Shown here: piece after piece, positions 1 through 8,515 of the stretch
How the letters are laid out: every line of letters starts with the position of its first letter
How positions within the stretch are numbered: position 1 is the stretch's first letter
From: Congregibacter variabilis
GTDB taxonomy: Bacteria > Pseudomonadota > Gammaproteobacteria > Pseudomonadales > Halieaceae
Assembly (NCBI RefSeq): GCF_045689235.1
Contig: NZ_CP136864.1
Span: forward strand, 1-64,000
Reading direction: 5' to 3'
DNA: 64,000 bases
Made by a program: the position numbers and the translations under genes
Notes under the pieces: model-generated
Database searches by the model: none
Told to the model about the DNA's origin: nothing
Seen by the model: only the letters and a program-made list of their open reading frames with translations

Positions 1-352
1 CGCCGGGCAAACGCTCCAGTGCCTCCATATCCTGCGGGACTGTGCCGTTGTGCTCGTCTATGAGAATTCTCGATAGCCCCGCGATAGCTTTGGACTTTTG
101 CGGGGATAGTCCGCAGGGACGAATGTATTCACGAATTTCTTCTACGCTCAGATGAAGCATGGCCTGTGGTGTTGCTGCTCGCGCAAATAGCGCGGGGGTG
201 ACCTGATTGACGCGCTCATCCGTGCACTGGGCGCTGAGCAGAACCGCCACAAGCAGGGTAAAGGGGTCACTATGGTCCAGAGGTACCGGTGTTTCGGGAT
301 AGAGTTCCTGCAACCTTTGCAGAATATAGCGGGCACGCTCGGCTTTTAACAT
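1..352 (-). CDS. nth: Endonuclease III (5' part only)
   Basis: Base-excision-repair DNA glycosylase/AP lyase acting on oxidised pyrimidines in the cytoplasm. Reading the minus strand from the ATG at 352 gives 117 codons without a stop, running off the left edge. The product begins MLKAERARYILQRLQELYPE and contains LLVAVLLSAQCTDERVN near residue 35, which matches the N-terminal helical region of E. coli Nth (LLIAVLLSAQATD). Later HNGTVPQDMEALERLPG matches the segment just before the helix-hairpin-helix. The catalytic Lys/Asp and the iron-sulphur cluster cysteines lie outside the window. It sits 41 bp downstream of dapC on the same strand, so it is probably the last or a late gene of the map-glnD-dapC run. 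The call is firm from sequence similarity; only the truncation limits it. Confidence 0.9.
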   Translation of the reverse strand, partial: MLKAERARYILQRLQELYPETPVPLDHSDPFTLLVAVLLSAQCTDERVNQVTPALFARAATPQAMLHLSVEEIREYIRPCGLSPQKSKAIAGLSRILIDEHNGTVPQDMEALERLPG

Positions 353-393
353 GTGCTGATGAGAGTCACTGGATTCAAGTTACAGTTACAAAG

Positions 394-1584
394 TCAGATG
401 GTACGTACAAAGCTGGCGATGCGTTCGGCGGCTTCCACGCAGTCCCCAAGCTCGGCAACAAGCGCCATGCGGACTCGGCCGCTGCCGGGGTTTACTCCAT
501 CGACATCGCGTCCAAGGTAGCTTCCCGGGAGAACGAGTACGCCGGCTTCTGCATACAGGCGGCGAGTGAAGGTTTCATCGTCGATGGGGACTTTGGGCCA
601 AAGGTAGAAAGCACCGCCAGGATCGTTCAATGCCAGTACCGGTTCGAGAATGCTGCGCACCGCGGCGAACTTCTCCCGATAACGATCACGGTTCTGTACA
701 ACGTGTTTCTCGTCACCCCAGGCGACAGTGCTGGCAATCTGATGGTGCGGCGGCATGGCGGAGCCGTGATAACCACGATAGCGCAGGAATTGGCTGATGA
801 TGCGCGCGTCGCCTGCGGCAAATCCCGAACGCATACCCGGCAGATTAGAGCGCTTTGACAGCGAGTGCATGCTGATGCAGTTGCGGTAATCAGTTAAGCC
901 CATGTCTGCACATGCAGCTAGCAAACCCGTTGGTGCTGCCGACTCGTCGGGGTAAATTTCTGAGTAGCATTCGTCAGAGACCAGCACGACATTATGCCGC
1001 TGTGCTCTCTCGATGAAGCGCTGCAATAGGGGCTTGTCCATCACTGCGCCGGTAGGGTTCCCCGGAGAGCAAAGATAGAGGAGCTGCATAGCATCCCAGT
1101 CTTTCTCGCTAATCGCGTCGGGATCGGGAAGAAAGCCACCCTCGTCCTGGGTGTTGAGCAGCAAAGTTTGTGCGCCGGCCAGTAGCGCTGCGCCTTCATA
1201 GATTTGATAAAACGGATTTGGGCAGCCCACCAGCGCTCCTTGCTGGCGTCCAACACAGGTCTGAGCGATGGCAAACAGAGCTTCGCGCGTACCGTTAACC
1301 GGAAGTACCTGATCATTCGCATTTAAGGCTGGCAACCCATGGCGCTTGCTTAGCCACAGGGCCTGCGCTTCCCGCAATGCGATGTCTCCGCGGGTTGCAG
1401 GATATTTTGCCAGTAAGGCGAGATTTTCGGTGATGGCCTGCATGACGATTACAGGAGGCGCATGCTGCGGTTCGCCAACGGATAGTTTGAGTAGTTGGCG
1501 GTCCGCCGGTGGAGAGACTCCATCAAGGAGTACGGCAAGACGTTCAAAAGGGTAGGGCTTGAGCAAGGCCAGATCGGGATTCAC
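394..1584 (-). CDS. dapC: Succinyldiaminopimelate transaminase
   Basis: PLP-dependent class I/II aminotransferase of lysine/meso-diaminopimelate synthesis, making N-succinyl-LL-2,6-diaminopimelate from the keto precursor with glutamate. The GTG at 1584 gives a 396-residue protein starting MNPDLALLKPYPFERLAVLL, the same beginning as pseudomonad DapC; the longer open frame upstream lies inside glnD. Visible motifs are LCSPGNPTGAV, the PLP-lysine segment SLSKRSNLPGMRSGF and a C-terminal GRVRMALV with the carboxylate-binding Arg. The start lies 1 bp beyond the glnD stop, so the two genes are probably translationally coupled. General class I aminotransferases look alike, so the specificity rests on the N-terminal sequence and the glnD neighbourhood. 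Confidence 0.88.
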   Translation of the reverse strand: MNPDLALLKPYPFERLAVLLDGVSPPADRQLLKLSVGEPQHAPPVIVMQAITENLALLAKYPATRGDIALREAQALWLSKRHGLPALNANDQVLPVNGTREALFAIAQTCVGRQQGALVGCPNPFYQIYEGAALLAGAQTLLLNTQDEGGFLPDPDAISEKDWDAMQLLYLCSPGNPTGAVMDKPLLQRFIERAQRHNVVLVSDECYSEIYPDESAAPTGLLAACADMGLTDYRNCISMHSLSKRSNLPGMRSGFAAGDARIISQFLRYRGYHGSAMPPHHQIASTVAWGDEKHVVQNRDRYREKFAAVRSILEPVLALNDPGGAFYLWPKVPIDDETFTRRLYAEAGVLVLPGSYLGRDVDGVNPGSGRVRMALVAELGDCVEAAERIASFVRTI

Positions 1585-1585
1585 G

Positions 1586-4255
1586 TTAAGCGGCCTCTTG
1601 GGCATCGAGTGTATTGCGAATTGCGTTCTGGATCTGCTCTGCCAGCGCCTCGTCGAGAATGGGTTGTTGGTGCATGTCGGTGACAAAGAACACGTCTTCT
1701 ACGCGTTCACCAAGGGTCTGAATTTTGGCTGCCTCGCAGATGACTCCAAATTCCACAAAGACTTCGCCGATGCGCGCGAGTAAACCGGGGCGATCCAAGG
1801 AGATGACTTCTAATACCGAAACTTCACGTACGGGGTCGACGCGCATGCTGGTTTCTGTCTCCAGGCGGAAAGAACGCACGCGTCGAGGAGTCAGTCGAGA
1901 CGTGATGCTGCCGGAGTCGGTTTCTGGTGATAGTTTGTCGCTTAGGTAGCTCGTTATGTGTCGCAGACGATCAACGTCGTCCACAGACTCACCGCTGGAA
2001 TCCAGAACATAGTAAGTATCCAGACTCATGCCATCTCGGCCGTGGTAAATCCGCGCATCATGAATGCTTAGATTAAGTTGCTCGAGCCGCGAGCAGGTGC
2101 GCGAGAATGCACCGATGTCAAACTTGGCATAAATGAAGATCTGCGTGGTATTCGCTACGCTGGACTCAACTCCGTTGCGCACCAGCACCAGAGGATGGCT
2201 ATGATCCTGGTGGCCAGCAATGGCCTCAGTGTGCCAGGCGATGTCCTCTGCTCTCTCTCGAAGAAAATAATCCTCGCCGCGCTCTTGCCACAGGGAGCTG
2301 AGTTCGCTGTCGGTAAAACCTCGATATTCGAGAATTTTTGCGGCCGCCTCGCGGGTTTCCTGAATCCATTCCTGCTTGTCCACCGGGTTTTCCAGACCCC
2401 GGCGAAGTGCACGTTTGCTTTCTGTATACAGTTGCCGCAGTAGGCTGCCACGCCAGGCGTTCCACAGTTTAGGGTTGGTGCCATTAATATCAGCGACCGT
2501 TAGAGCAAAAAGGTAATCAAGACGGTTTTGGTCTCCCACATGTTGCGCAAACTCCTGCACCACGTCGGGGTCCGAAATATCTTTGCGTTGGGAGACCGCA
2601 GACATAAACAGGTGGTTGCGCACCAACCATTCAACAAGGTTGCTGTCCCGACGACCCAGGCCGTGCTCCTCGCAAAAAACCCTGGCGTCTACGGCGCCAA
2701 GCTCTGAGTGATCTCCACCGCGACCCTTGCCAATGTCGTGGAACAATCCGGCGATGTACAGCAACTCTATTTTCGGTAGACGACGAGCAACCCGACTGGT
2801 GACAGGAAATCGCTCGTCGTTTTCTGGCTTCAGAAAGCGACGTATGTTTTCGATGACCTGCAGCGTATGTGCGTCAACTGTATAGCTGTGGAACAGGTCA
2901 TGCTGCATCTGGCCAATGATTTGCCCATAGGCGGGCAAATAACGTCCGAGTATGCCGTAGCGGGACATCCGTCGAAGCTGCCGGGTCAGACGGTTGTTAG
3001 AGCGCAGGACTTCCAGGAACAATTGTTTGTACTGAGTGTTGCGCCGAAAATCATCGTCGATGCGGTGCCGGTTTTCTCGAATGAGTCGGATTGTTTCGGC
3101 AGCTATGCCCAGCGCCTGAGGGTTGTTGCCCGCATGCAGGAATACCTCCAAAAGCGCGCCGGGATATTCCTGAAAAATGCTATCGCGCTTGGCGCTCAGA
3201 TAACCATTTCTAAGTTCAAACCAGTTGTTGATGTCGACGACTACGTCAGCGGTTCCCGCCTGGAGTACGGCCTGGTCAAAGCTGAGCATCAGGACTTCAT
3301 TGAGCTGCGATAAGGCTAGCGCCCAGCGATAGTAGAGCTGCATAAATTGCTCTACCGCGAGTCTGTCGCCGTCTACAAATCCCCAGATGCGCGCTAGTTC
3401 CCTCTGGTGGTCGAACAGCAGGCGATCTTCTTCCCGGCCGGTAATCATGTGCAGGGCGTAGCGAACACGCCACAGAAACTCCTGCCCGTGAATAATCGTG
3501 GTTGCTTCTGCCTCGGTGAGGAACTGGTTATCGGTGAGCTCTGCAGCGGACTTCCAGCCAAAGTGCCTTTGGGCCAACCAGCCAATCAACTGCAGATCCC
3601 GCAGTCCGCCAGGAGAGCCCTTTACGTTGGGCTCCAGGCTATATTCTGTGTCACCGAACTTGGCGTGACGCGCTTCCTGCTCGCTGAGCTTGGCGCGAAA
3701 AAACGCTTCCGGTGGCCACATCTCTGTTGCCTGCGTGCCTTGTGCAACAGCGTCAAGGAGAGCCTGCTCACCGTGTAATAGTCGAGATTCTATAAGGTTG
3801 GTCAACACGGTGACATCGTCTTTTGCTACTGCAATGCACTCGTCAACGCTGCGGACACTGTGACCGATTTGCAGTCCGAGGTCCCAAAGTAGCGTCAAAA
3901 AGCTTTCGAGGCGTTTGCTGTCCGCGTCGTTGTCACCGTCGCGAAGTATCAGCAGGTCAATGTCTGAGTGGGGGTGCAGTTGACCGCGACCGTATCCGCC
4001 CACAGCGACCAGCGCTATCTGGGTATTTGGAAGTTTAAGTGCCTGCCAGCTGTGGCGCAGCACATCATCGATCAGCGCTGCGCGCGCACGCAATAAGTCC
4101 CCGGCACCGCGTCCATCGCGAAACTCTTGGTCCAATTGCAAAGATGCTTGTTGCAGGGCGTTACGCAGCGCCGGGATGAGCCCTAGCTCGGCTTGCTCTT
4201 TAAGGAGCGCCGTCAGCTCAAGTGTTGAGGGGTTCTCTACGACTGCTGCGTCCAT
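1586..4255 (-). CDS. glnD: Bifunctional [PII] uridylyltransferase / uridylyl-removing enzyme
   Basis: Glutamine sensor of the nitrogen-regulation cascade: it uridylylates PII at low glutamine and removes UMP at high glutamine. The 889-residue length is normal for the family. Domains in order: nucleotidyltransferase with GGYGRGQLHPHSDIDLLIL (about residues 86-105), linker, HD phosphohydrolase with LFHDIGKGRGGDHSE (about 500-515), and two C-terminal ACT domains (about 700 onward, the second starting VLEVISLDRPGLLARIGEVF). The active-site GG, DxD and HD residues are all present, so both activities should be intact. It lies 6 bp downstream of map and 1 bp upstream of dapC, the map-glnD order common in Gammaproteobacteria. 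Confidence 0.97.
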   Translation of the reverse strand: MDAAVVENPSTLELTALLKEQAELGLIPALRNALQQASLQLDQEFRDGRGAGDLLRARAALIDDVLRHSWQALKLPNTQIALVAVGGYGRGQLHPHSDIDLLILRDGDNDADSKRLESFLTLLWDLGLQIGHSVRSVDECIAVAKDDVTVLTNLIESRLLHGEQALLDAVAQGTQATEMWPPEAFFRAKLSEQEARHAKFGDTEYSLEPNVKGSPGGLRDLQLIGWLAQRHFGWKSAAELTDNQFLTEAEATTIIHGQEFLWRVRYALHMITGREEDRLLFDHQRELARIWGFVDGDRLAVEQFMQLYYRWALALSQLNEVLMLSFDQAVLQAGTADVVVDINNWFELRNGYLSAKRDSIFQEYPGALLEVFLHAGNNPQALGIAAETIRLIRENRHRIDDDFRRNTQYKQLFLEVLRSNNRLTRQLRRMSRYGILGRYLPAYGQIIGQMQHDLFHSYTVDAHTLQVIENIRRFLKPENDERFPVTSRVARRLPKIELLYIAGLFHDIGKGRGGDHSELGAVDARVFCEEHGLGRRDSNLVEWLVRNHLFMSAVSQRKDISDPDVVQEFAQHVGDQNRLDYLFALTVADINGTNPKLWNAWRGSLLRQLYTESKRALRRGLENPVDKQEWIQETREAAAKILEYRGFTDSELSSLWQERGEDYFLRERAEDIAWHTEAIAGHQDHSHPLVLVRNGVESSVANTTQIFIYAKFDIGAFSRTCSRLEQLNLSIHDARIYHGRDGMSLDTYYVLDSSGESVDDVDRLRHITSYLSDKLSPETDSGSITSRLTPRRVRSFRLETETSMRVDPVREVSVLEVISLDRPGLLARIGEVFVEFGVICEAAKIQTLGERVEDVFFVTDMHQQPILDEALAEQIQNAIRNTLDAQEAA

Positions 4256-4261
4256 GGGCGA

Positions 4262-5035
4262 TCAGATAGTTTCGTCGCTGCGGCGAGTGAAGATTTCGCA
4301 GCCATCTTCCGTGACACCCAGGGTATGTTCCCACTGAGCAGACAGACGTCCGTCCCGCGTGGTGACCGTCCAGCCGTCCCGGGCATTCAGTTTGGTATGC
4401 CGTTTTCCGGCATTGATCATTGGCTCTATGGTAAAGGTCATGCCCGGCTGTAGAACAAGTCCGGTATTCGGGCGTCCGTAGTGCAAGACCTGCGGGTCTT
4501 CGTGAAAAACCTGCCCAATACCGTGGCCGCAGTATTCGCGAACCACCGAGTAATAGTTGCTTTCGGCGTACTGCTGAATGACGCTACCGATGTCACCCAG
4601 GCGCGCACCGGGTCGCACCAGAGCTATCGCTTTATACAGGCATTCCTGAGTTATCTGCATGAGTCGCTCGGCATGCGCTGGTACGTCGCCGACGCCGACC
4701 ATGATGCTGGTGTCGCCGTGATAGCCATCCTTAATCACGGTGACATCGATATTGATGATGTCGCCATTGCGGAGCTTTTTACTGTCCGATGGTATTCCAT
4801 GGCACACAACTTCGTTGATTGACGTGCAAATGGACTTTGGGAAGCCGTTGTAATGAAGGGGTGCGGGAATCGCATCCAGTTTGCGGGTGATGTACTCGTG
4901 ACAGATCTTGTCCAACTCGCCGGTGGTTACTCCGGGAACAGCGTGAGGACGGATCATTTCCAGGACCTCGGCTGCCATAGCGCCCGCGACGCGCATTTTG
5001 GCGAACTCTTCTTCGCTTTTAATCGATACAGACAT
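4262..5035 (-). CDS. map: Methionine aminopeptidase, type I
   Basis: Removes the N-terminal Met from nascent proteins in the cytoplasm. The ATG at 5035 gives 257 residues starting MSVSIKSEEEFAKMRVAGAM, the usual type Ia beginning, with AAAGAG a few bases upstream; the longer frame up to 5089 would add 18 unrelated residues. The five metal ligands are visible: Asp in NIDVTV, Asp in YHGDTS, His in CGHGIG, Glu in TIEPMI and Glu in WEHTLG. It is divergent from rpsB, as in many Proteobacteria, across 294 bp, and heads the map-glnD-dapC-nth run. Confidence 0.96.
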   Translation of the reverse strand: MSVSIKSEEEFAKMRVAGAMAAEVLEMIRPHAVPGVTTGELDKICHEYITRKLDAIPAPLHYNGFPKSICTSINEVVCHGIPSDSKKLRNGDIINIDVTVIKDGYHGDTSIMVGVGDVPAHAERLMQITQECLYKAIALVRPGARLGDIGSVIQQYAESNYYSVVREYCGHGIGQVFHEDPQVLHYGRPNTGLVLQPGMTFTIEPMINAGKRHTKLNARDGWTVTTRDGRLSAQWEHTLGVTEDGCEIFTRRSDETI

Positions 5036-5162
5036 GGATGACTCTTTAACGTTGAACGACCATGGACTGCGCAATTGGCCGGAGAGCAAAAACGCGGCAT
5101 TGTAGCCTAACTCTGGCTCGGGAACACCCAGACGACGGTTTTTCTGGAGTTGCGCTGCTGTC

Positions 5163-5181
5163 TATGCTATAAAGCGCGCCG
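5163..5181 (+). promoter_or_regulatory. Candidate rpsB promoter -10 with GC-rich discriminator
   Basis: TATGCTATAAA at 5163-5173 offers a -10 element (TATAAA at 5168-5173), followed directly by GCGCGCCG. A GC-rich discriminator of this kind is typical of stringently controlled ribosomal protein promoters. I find no convincing -35 at 16-18 bp, so this is tentative. The remaining map/rpsB intergenic DNA (5036-5162) shows no other clear element. Confidence 0.4.
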
Positions 5182-5329
5182 CCGTATTTGGGGCGTATCC
5201 CAAACGGCTAATGACGCCCGCATGCCACAACCTTCTGCAGGGTGCCCTCAAGACACGTCCAAGCGCGTGTTTCAGGGGTTTGCAGCTGGGGTGTGCGGAA
5301 GACTAACCCGTTAAAAAATCAGGTAATTT
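5182..5329 (+). promoter_or_regulatory. Structured rpsB 5' leader (probable S2 autoregulatory region)
   Basis: Two stems precede the rpsB start. One is CCG-TA-TTTGGG (5182-5192) pairing with CCCAAA-CGG (5199-5207). The other is CCCT (5245-5248) and ACACG (5253-5257) pairing with CGTGT (5266-5270) and AGGG (5274-5277). The ribosome-binding sequence CAGGT lies just before the ATG at 5330. In E. coli and other Gammaproteobacteria the rpsB leader is folded and bound by S2 to repress rpsB-tsf; the same job here is inferred from position and structure. Confidence 0.5.
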
Positions 5330-6142
5330 ATGTCACAAGTAAGCATGCGCGACCTGCTCCAGGCCGGAGCACACTTTGGTCACCAAACCCGCTACTGGAA
5401 CCCCAAGATGGGTCAGTACATTTTTGGCGACCGCAACAAAATTCACATTATCAACCTTGAGTACACCGTTCCTGCCTTCAACGAAGCGCTGGACATGGTT
5501 AAGCGATTGGCTGCATCTAAAAACAAAATCATGTTTGTCGGCACAAAGCGTGCTGCGGGCAAGATCATGAAAGAACAGGCCGAGCGAGCTGGTATGCCTT
5601 ATGTCAGCCACCGCTGGTTGGGCGGCATGCTCACCAACTACAAGACTATCCGTGCATCTATCAAGCGCTTGCGGGAACTTGAGGCTCAGCAGTCGGACGG
5701 CACTTTTGCGGCGTTGACCAAGAAAGAAGCCCTCATGCGTGCTCGTCAGATGGAGAAGCTGGAGCGCAGCATCGGCGGTATCAAGGATATGGGCGGTCTC
5801 CCGGATGCGCTTTTTGTTATTGATGTTGACCACGAGCGCATTGCGATCACCGAGGCTAACAAGCTGGGTATCCCCGTTATCGGTGTTGTCGACACTAACA
5901 GTGATCCGGACGGCGTTGATTACGTAATTCCAGGCAACGACGATGCGATCCGGGCTATCAAGCTTTACGTTACTGCGGTTGCCGATGCTTGCATCGCCGG
6001 CAAGGTAGAAGCTGGCGGCGCTGCGCCTGTGGTAAAGGATGAGTTTGTTGAGGAAGCTGCGGCCGCTGAGCCTGCAGCTGCAGAGGCGGCTCCTGCGGAG
6101 CCAGCTGCGGCTGTAGAAGAAACTCCAGCTACCGACGCCTGA
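5330..6142 (+). CDS. rpsB: 30S ribosomal protein S2
   Basis: Small-subunit ribosomal protein that bridges head and body of the 30S and helps recruit S1. The 270-residue product begins MSQVSMRDLLQAGAHFGHQT, the universal S2 start, and keeps WNPKM, FVGTKRAA and HRWLGGMLTN. The last 40 or so residues form an Ala/Glu/Pro-rich acidic tail not found in the 241-residue E. coli protein; such tails vary among Gammaproteobacteria. CAGGT lies just ahead of the ATG. It is followed by tsf with a strong hairpin between, the standard rpsB-tsf arrangement. Confidence 0.98.
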   Translation: MSQVSMRDLLQAGAHFGHQTRYWNPKMGQYIFGDRNKIHIINLEYTVPAFNEALDMVKRLAASKNKIMFVGTKRAAGKIMKEQAERAGMPYVSHRWLGGMLTNYKTIRASIKRLRELEAQQSDGTFAALTKKEALMRARQMEKLERSIGGIKDMGGLPDALFVIDVDHERIAITEANKLGIPVIGVVDTNSDPDGVDYVIPGNDDAIRAIKLYVTAVADACIAGKVEAGGAAPVVKDEFVEEAAAAEPAAAEAAPAEPAAAVEETPATDA

Positions 6143-6188
6143 TCTCTGGCTTCGGTCAGATCATCCATCGTTAAATGAATATCCAACC

Positions 6189-6209
6189 GGGCGCCGTTAG
6201 TCGGCGCCC
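6189..6209 (+). terminator. rpsB-tsf intergenic hairpin (attenuator-type)
   Basis: GGGCGCCG (6189-6196), a 5-nt loop TTAGT, then CGGCGCCC (6202-6209) make a perfect 8-bp stem in the 84-bp gap between rpsB and tsf. There is no T-run after it, so it probably gives partial termination or mRNA processing and stability control, lowering tsf relative to rpsB or protecting the rpsB 3' end. Confidence 0.6.
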
Positions 6210-6226
6210 CATCGGGAGAATATTGC

Positions 6227-7084
6227 ATGTCAGCTTCACAGGTTAAGGAACTCCGTGAGCGCACAGGCTTAGGCCTGCTCGAGTGTAAAAAAGCACTGAG
6301 CGCCGCTAATGGTGATATTGACGCGGCTATCGAAGAACTGCGTAAGTCCAGTGGTATGAAGGCCGCTAAGAAAGCGGGTCGTACCGCAGCAGACGGCATT
6401 GTTGCTGCACGGGTTGCCGATGACGGCAGCTACGGCGTGCTGGTAGAAGTAAACAGCGAAACCGATTTTGTTGCCCGCGATGAGAGCTTCCTTGCTTTTG
6501 TTTCGCAGGTGGTGGATCGCGCTTTTGAGACCCGTGAGACAGATGTCGCTACGCTCATGGGCGAAGGCCTTGAGCAGGCTCGCGAAGCCTTGGTTCAGAA
6601 GATCGGCGAAAACATTGGCGTGCGTCGCATTGCTCTAACCAGTGCGGACAACGGCGTTGTTGGTGCCTATGTCCACGGCAACAACCGTATAGCAGTTCTG
6701 GTTGAGTTGCAGTCCGGCGATCAGGATTTGGCGCGAGACGTGGCAATGCACGTTGCCGCGGTAAATCCACAGGTTGTGCAGCCATCTGATATGCCCGCAG
6801 AGCTGGTAGAGAAGGAAAAAGAGATCTACACAGCGCAGGCACTGGATTCTGGTAAGCCCGCTGAAATCGTTGAAAAGATGATTGGTGGTCGAATCAAGAA
6901 GTTCCTCGCGGAAAATAGCTTGATTGATCAGGCCTTCGTAAAAGACCCTGATGTCACAGTGGGTAAGCTCGTCAGCAGCGCCGGTGCGTCGGTGGTGTCT
7001 TTCTCTCGCTTTGAAGTGGGAGAGGGTATAGAGGTCGAAACTGTGGATTTTGCTGCAGAAGTTGCAGCGCAGCTGAAGGGCTGA
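6227..7084 (+). CDS. tsf: Elongation factor Ts
   Basis: Guanine-nucleotide exchange factor that recycles EF-Tu from its GDP form. The 285-residue protein starts MSASQVKELRERTGLGLLEC, with the N-terminal UBA-like domain, and contains KAAKKAGRTAADG and the TDFVARDESF core motif (in NSETDFVARDE) that contacts EF-Tu. GGGAGAA precedes the ATG at a normal distance. It follows rpsB and is closed by a clear intrinsic terminator at 7105-7127, so rpsB-tsf forms its own unit ahead of pyrH. Confidence 0.98.
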   Translation: MSASQVKELRERTGLGLLECKKALSAANGDIDAAIEELRKSSGMKAAKKAGRTAADGIVAARVADDGSYGVLVEVNSETDFVARDESFLAFVSQVVDRAFETRETDVATLMGEGLEQAREALVQKIGENIGVRRIALTSADNGVVGAYVHGNNRIAVLVELQSGDQDLARDVAMHVAAVNPQVVQPSDMPAELVEKEKEIYTAQALDSGKPAEIVEKMIGGRIKKFLAENSLIDQAFVKDPDVTVGKLVSSAGASVVSFSRFEVGEGIEVETVDFAAEVAAQLKG

Positions 7085-7104
7085 TTGAAATTCAGAACAT
7101 CGAA

Positions 7105-7127
7105 ACGGGGCTCAGGCCCCGTTTTTT
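7105..7127 (+). terminator. Intrinsic terminator after tsf
   Basis: CGGGGC (7106-7111), loop TCAG, GCCCCG (7116-7121), then six T. A classic rho-independent terminator ending the rpsB-tsf transcript 20 bp after the stop. pyrH therefore needs its own promoter in 7128-7199; TAGACT at 7173-7178 is a weak -10 candidate without a clear -35. Confidence 0.85.
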
Positions 7128-7199
7128 GTATCTGCGAGGCGGATTCTGCACCGCGCGGGTCAGGATTTTTAGTAGACTTGCGCGCTGGGAGGAACATTA

Positions 7200-7925
7200 A
7201 TGAGTAAGACAAGCGTCGAGAAGAAGTACAAGCGGATATTGCTGAAGTTGAGTGGTGAAGCTCTAACCGGCAGTGAGCGCTTTGGCATAGATCCAAAGAT
7301 ATTGGATCAGATGGCTCTGGAAATCGGTCAATTGGTCGGTATCGGTGTGCAAATAGGCCTTGTCGTCGGTGGCGGCAACCTGTTTCGCGGCGCGGCCTTG
7401 CAGGCGGCAGGTCTGGATCGCGTTACCGGAGACCATATGGGAATGTTGGCAACGGTAATGAACGCCCTGGCGTTGCGTGATGCCCTTGAGCGTTCCAATA
7501 TTGCCACTCAGGTTATGTCGTCGATCCCCATGAGTGGCGTGGTCGATCATTACGATCGCAGAAAGGCGATCCGCGCGTTATCCAACGGCGACGTGGTGAT
7601 TTTTTGTGCGGGAACGGGTAACCCCATGTTCACTACTGATTCCGCAGCCTGTTTGCGCGGCATTGAGGTAGAGGCAGAGGTGGTGTTGAAGGCGACAAAG
7701 GTCGATGGCGTGTATTCCGCGGACCCCATGAAGGATCCGGATGCCGTTCGCTATGATCGCCTGACCTACGACGAAGTTCTTGATCGGAAGTTGGAGGTGA
7801 TGGATCTCACAGCTATTTGTCTGTGCCGTGATCACCGTATTCCCCTGCGCGTGTTTGAGATGGATAAAGCTGGTGCTTTACTCAATATCGTCCGCGGGGG
7901 CGATGATGGAACGCTGATAGAATAG
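7200..7925 (+). CDS. pyrH: UMP kinase
   Basis: Phosphorylates UMP to UDP in pyrimidine nucleotide synthesis; a hexameric cytoplasmic amino-acid-kinase-fold enzyme. The 241-residue product starts MSKTSVEKKYKRILLKLSGE and shows KLSGEAL, VVGGGNLFRG, DHMGMLATVMNAL, FCAGTGNPMFTTDSAA and KATKVDGVYSADP, all family signatures. GGGAGGA stands 7 bp before the ATG. It begins the pyrH-frr-uppS-cdsA-dxr-rseP-bamA run, with frr only 26 bp downstream. Confidence 0.98.
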   Translation: MSKTSVEKKYKRILLKLSGEALTGSERFGIDPKILDQMALEIGQLVGIGVQIGLVVGGGNLFRGAALQAAGLDRVTGDHMGMLATVMNALALRDALERSNIATQVMSSIPMSGVVDHYDRRKAIRALSNGDVVIFCAGTGNPMFTTDSAACLRGIEVEAEVVLKATKVDGVYSADPMKDPDAVRYDRLTYDEVLDRKLEVMDLTAICLCRDHRIPLRVFEMDKAGALLNIVRGGDDGTLIE

Positions 7926-7951
7926 ACCATTAGTTTTTTGGAGGAGCAGCA

Positions 7952-8509
7952 GTGCTCGAAGATATTCGTAAAGAAGCCGATGCCAGGATGCAGAATAGCC
8001 TGGAAGCACTCGGCACAAATTTCAATAAGATTCGCACTGGCCGGGCGCACCCGAGCCTACTGGACGGTATTAAAGTGTCCTACTACGGCGCAGATACACC
8101 GCTGAGTCAGGTTGCTAACGTCAATGTCGAGGATGCGCGAACCTTGTCTCTCACGGCTTGGGATCGATCCATGATTCCGGACATCGAGCGGGCGATCATG
8201 AAGTCAGATCTGGGTTTGAATCCGGCGACGGCAGGAGAGGTTATTCGTATTCCCATGCCAGCACTGACCGAAGAGACACGCAAGGGATACATTAAGCAGG
8301 CGCGTAGTGAGGCCGAGGCGGCTCGAGTATCTGTGCGCAATGCTCGGCGTGATGCCATGGGTATGCTTAAGGAACTGGTCAAAGACAAGGAGATAGGTGA
8401 GGACGACGAGCGTCGTGGTCAGGATCAGATCCAAAAGCTCACCGATAGTTTTGTCGCGCGCGTTGATGAAATGCTGACGGCAAAAGAAGCGGATCTTCTC
8501 GAAATCTAA
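7952..8509 (+). CDS. frr: Ribosome recycling factor
   Basis: With EF-G it splits post-termination ribosomes. The product has 185 residues, the usual length, and begins MLEDIRKEADARMQNSLEAL; KIRTGRAHPSLLDGIKVSYYG and DRSMIPDIERAI are typical. The start is GTG at 7952 with GGAGGAG 7-8 bp upstream. It is followed by uppS after 6 bp, as in most Gammaproteobacteria. Confidence 0.98.
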   Translation: MLEDIRKEADARMQNSLEALGTNFNKIRTGRAHPSLLDGIKVSYYGADTPLSQVANVNVEDARTLSLTAWDRSMIPDIERAIMKSDLGLNPATAGEVIRIPMPALTEETRKGYIKQARSEAEAARVSVRNARRDAMGMLKELVKDKEIGEDDERRGQDQIQKLTDSFVARVDEMLTAKEADLLEI

Positions 8510-8515
8510 GCGCCC

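Noticed and set aside
289..858. 189-codon plus-strand frame over nth and dapC
   Set aside because: Antisense to dapC and nth, both recognisable genes; no family features.
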